A stretch of DNA of 20,491 nt from Schoenoplectus triqueter (taxonomy: Eukaryota > Streptophyta > Magnoliopsida > Poales > Cyperaceae), in NCBI GenBank assembly GCA_964058805.1, contig CAXKVV010001399.1, positions 1 through 20,491 on the forward strand, in the 5' to 3' direction. The notes under the pieces are model-generated. The model ran no database searches and had not been told where the DNA came from. It saw only the letters and a program-made list of their open reading frames with translations. The position numbers were made by a program, and so were the translations under genes. Position 1 is the stretch's first letter; each line of letters starts with the position of its first letter. Positions 18,646-20,491 of the stretch are shown here, piece after piece.

Positions 18646-19610
18646 ATGCTATTTATCTATGTAGAAAACTATTTACAAAAATAATAGAAAGTGAGTAGCT
18701 ATTAACTTAGAACTTTATTTATATTTTTGGGATTTTATAATAGCTAAAATAGTAGAATTTTATTTTTATTATTTCTAAACTCTATTTATTCTATAGAAAA
18801 TCACTTACTAAAATAATAGAAAATAAAATGGCAATGATTTTATTTGTATATATTTTTTTAATGTTTGTAATAGCTAAAGTAATAGAATTTTATTATTATA
18901 TTCTATTATATTGTAATACTATTCATTATGTAAGAATTATTTACAAAATTAAAAGGTGGTTAGCTATACTATTTTACTATTATTATTTTTTTTATTATTG
19001 TATTTTTTTATTATTATTATTTTTTTTAATATCTATAATAGCTAAAAGAAATCATTATTAATATTCCATTCTATTTATTATACTATTCATTATATCTATT
19101 TTTATTATTTCTATTTATTATCTATAGAAAAGTATAAGATTTTTATTATTAATTGAAAATAGTCATAAGAGATGAAATTCATTATGTTTTTATTACAACT
19201 ATTATTTTTATTACATTTTATTCATCAAAAGTATATATTTTTATATTTGTAAAGAAATACAAAAGAAATACAATTCATATTATAAAACTATATCATTATT
19301 CTTTATTGTAAAAGAAAATGTATTTATTACCATAGTAGTATATCTTGTATATTTTGTGCTATTTATTTTTATTATTCTTTTTTTTACGGGAAAATATCAA
19401 GAAAATATCAATATAATATCTATTATTATTCATATATATTTTTTTATTTATCAAAGAATATAGCTAATCTCATTATTTATTATAGTATATTACTATCACT
19501 ATTATTATTTCATGGAAAATCACTTGAAAAATTACTAAAATATATCTAGTTATTATTTATGATTTTTATTTGTATTTTTGGAATTTTTATAGTATTTAAA
19601 ATGACAAGTC
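18646..19610. repeat. Degenerate AT-rich tandem repeat, about 135-bp period
   Basis: Recurring landmarks appear in the same order: CTATTTATCTATGTAGAAAA or CTATTTATTCTATAGAAAAT, then ACAAAAATAATAGAAA, then TTTATATTTTTGGGATTTT, then AATAGCTAAAATAGTAGAAT. Units start near 18649, 18780 and 18916, with a further diverged copy near 19511-19600 (CATGGAAAATCACTTG). Later copies are interrupted by TTA runs. No gene was seen. Confidence 0.55.
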
Positions 19611-20491
19611 AAATCCAGGTCAACTATATCAATATATGTAATGTATTTTGCTTTTAAATTGTTTTATCATGATTATATCTCTAAAACTGGAATATTATTG
19701 TATAAAAAAAATAGTATGAAAAATAAGAAAATTTTAGAAACAAATTTGAGTCAATTTGGAGTTCAATAGCATTCTTGAATCATTTATTTACTCCATATTA
19801 TTACTATTCTGTTATTATTTAATTAATGGGTCTAATCTGGGCCTTTGGATCTGCTCCAAGATTGGTGCTCATCTTTCATTTAACTTCGTTCTTACTTGGG
19901 CCGCTGGATATGCTTCAAGATTGGTTTGTAATAGATGGACGACCCAGATCTACATCCATCTCCCTATTAATATGACGCTTCACCTCATGCGCCCGATCTC
20001 TTCAAGATTCACACACATACGCCAATATTCGTGCTGCCGTGATTCTCTGACTCTCCAGTCAACATGAGCTTCAAGATTAGTGCCATTGGCAGCGCCGGCG
20101 ATTGCGGCCGTCTTTCTCCGATCAGACAACTGCCCTAGTATCGTATTGTCATGGAGAATCATTCTACAATGTCTGATCGACGATCCATCCGGTGAACCGT
20201 GATGTATACCACTGTCGGATGAGTCAATTTGGTACCAGTCGGTACCGAATTTCATATCCCATAAATTCAAAGCAATTGATCATCTTTTACAACAATTAAG
20301 CACACAATCAGCATCGTATATACATGTAAATGCCTTCTATCATGATTAGAACGATTTAAATTGGCCTATAACTCCATTATTCGGGATGATTGTCAAAGCG
20401 CAACAGAAGCCATTGGTACCGATTGCAATTTACTTCAAATTCATGTTATTCATTGATCAATATTGACATTGTCATGCTTAATACTCTTTAT
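19611..20491. other. Unassigned region with repeated CTTCAAGATT words
   Basis: The composition becomes GC-balanced from about 19830 to 20280. GGATCTGCTCCAAGATTGGT (19847) and GGATATGCTTCAAGATTGGT (19905) are near-copies 58 bases apart, and CTTCAAGATTAGTGCC recurs near 20070. Apart from the ORF described separately nothing could be assigned; 20280-20491 is AT-rich and featureless. Confidence 0.4.
19980..20270 (-). CDS. Uncharacterised ORF, possibly a repeat-derived or broken gene
   Basis: A 96-residue frame on the minus strand starts MNLWDMKFGTDWYQ and ends NLEEIGRMR. It is charged and soluble-looking, with a basic middle (RRKTAAIAGAA) and the segment EAHVDWRVRESRQHEYWRM, and has no membrane segment or known motif. 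After its stop, another frame stays open for more than 20 codons (starting around EVKRHINRE), so a single-base shift may have cut a longer frame. The Kozak context and splice sites are unremarkable. It could equally be part of a dispersed repeat. Confidence 0.3.
   Translation of the reverse strand: MNLWDMKFGTDWYQIDSSDSGIHHGSPDGSSIRHCRMILHDNTILGQLSDRRKTAAIAGAANGTNLEAHVDWRVRESRQHEYWRMCVNLEEIGRMR

Noticed and set aside
18828..19061. 77-residue hydrophobic ORF resembling a membrane protein
   Set aside because: It is AT-rich tandem repeat DNA; the hydrophobic residues follow from TTA/ATT/TAT codons.

Overview
This window looks like nuclear DNA of a flowering plant, probably a monocot. It shows split GT-AG genes, an intronless and GC-rich cytidine deaminase gene in AT-rich surroundings, and intergenic space filled with small plant transposons (hAT-like, Mutator-like foldback, PIF/Harbinger-like, Ty1/copia LTR, possible SINE). 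The monocot placement is an inference from coding GC content and overall style; no species can be named from the sequence alone.

Layout. (1) 1-3148, plus strand: the 3' eleven exons of a GH35 beta-galactosidase of the BGAL17 type. The 5' half lies outside the window. (2) 3262-5460: gene-free AT-rich DNA. (3) 5684-6625, minus strand: a complete single-exon cytidine deaminase (CDA1 type) with both zinc-site motifs and two G-boxes upstream. The two genes converge, and nothing suggests a shared function. (4) 6940-7375: a tandem pair of palindromic MITEs. (5) 7560-8850: a tRNA-related SINE-like patch, then the 3' LTR and a scrambled RNase H end of a Ty1/copia element. (6) 9537-10250: a CT-rich leader with an orphan candidate first exon. 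(7) 10577-15681: a run of non-autonomous DNA transposons, several with intact target-site duplications. (8) 15850-18483: a hairpin-dense domain. (9) 18549-19610: an ATT microsatellite and degenerate AT-rich tandem repeats. (10) 19611-20491: unassigned sequence with one uncharacterised minus-strand ORF.

The most unusual part is 15.9-18.5 kb. At 17132-17725, nine imperfect repeats keep the same 12-base centre (or its position) while the flanking arms change from copy to copy and stay complementary: GAACC/GGTTC, AAAACC/GGTTTT, TAACC/GGTTA, GAGTC/GACTC, GAATC/GATTC and AACTCGTC/GACGAGTT. A second hairpin family with a 16-base centre is interspersed, and further families continue to 18.4 kb. Upstream lie a possible H-type pseudoknot and a hairpin with a GCAA tetraloop. 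Compensatory change of this kind points either to selected RNA or DNA structure or to repeated hairpin-templated correction. I do not recognise the family. Only the two enzyme genes are functionally assigned with good confidence.
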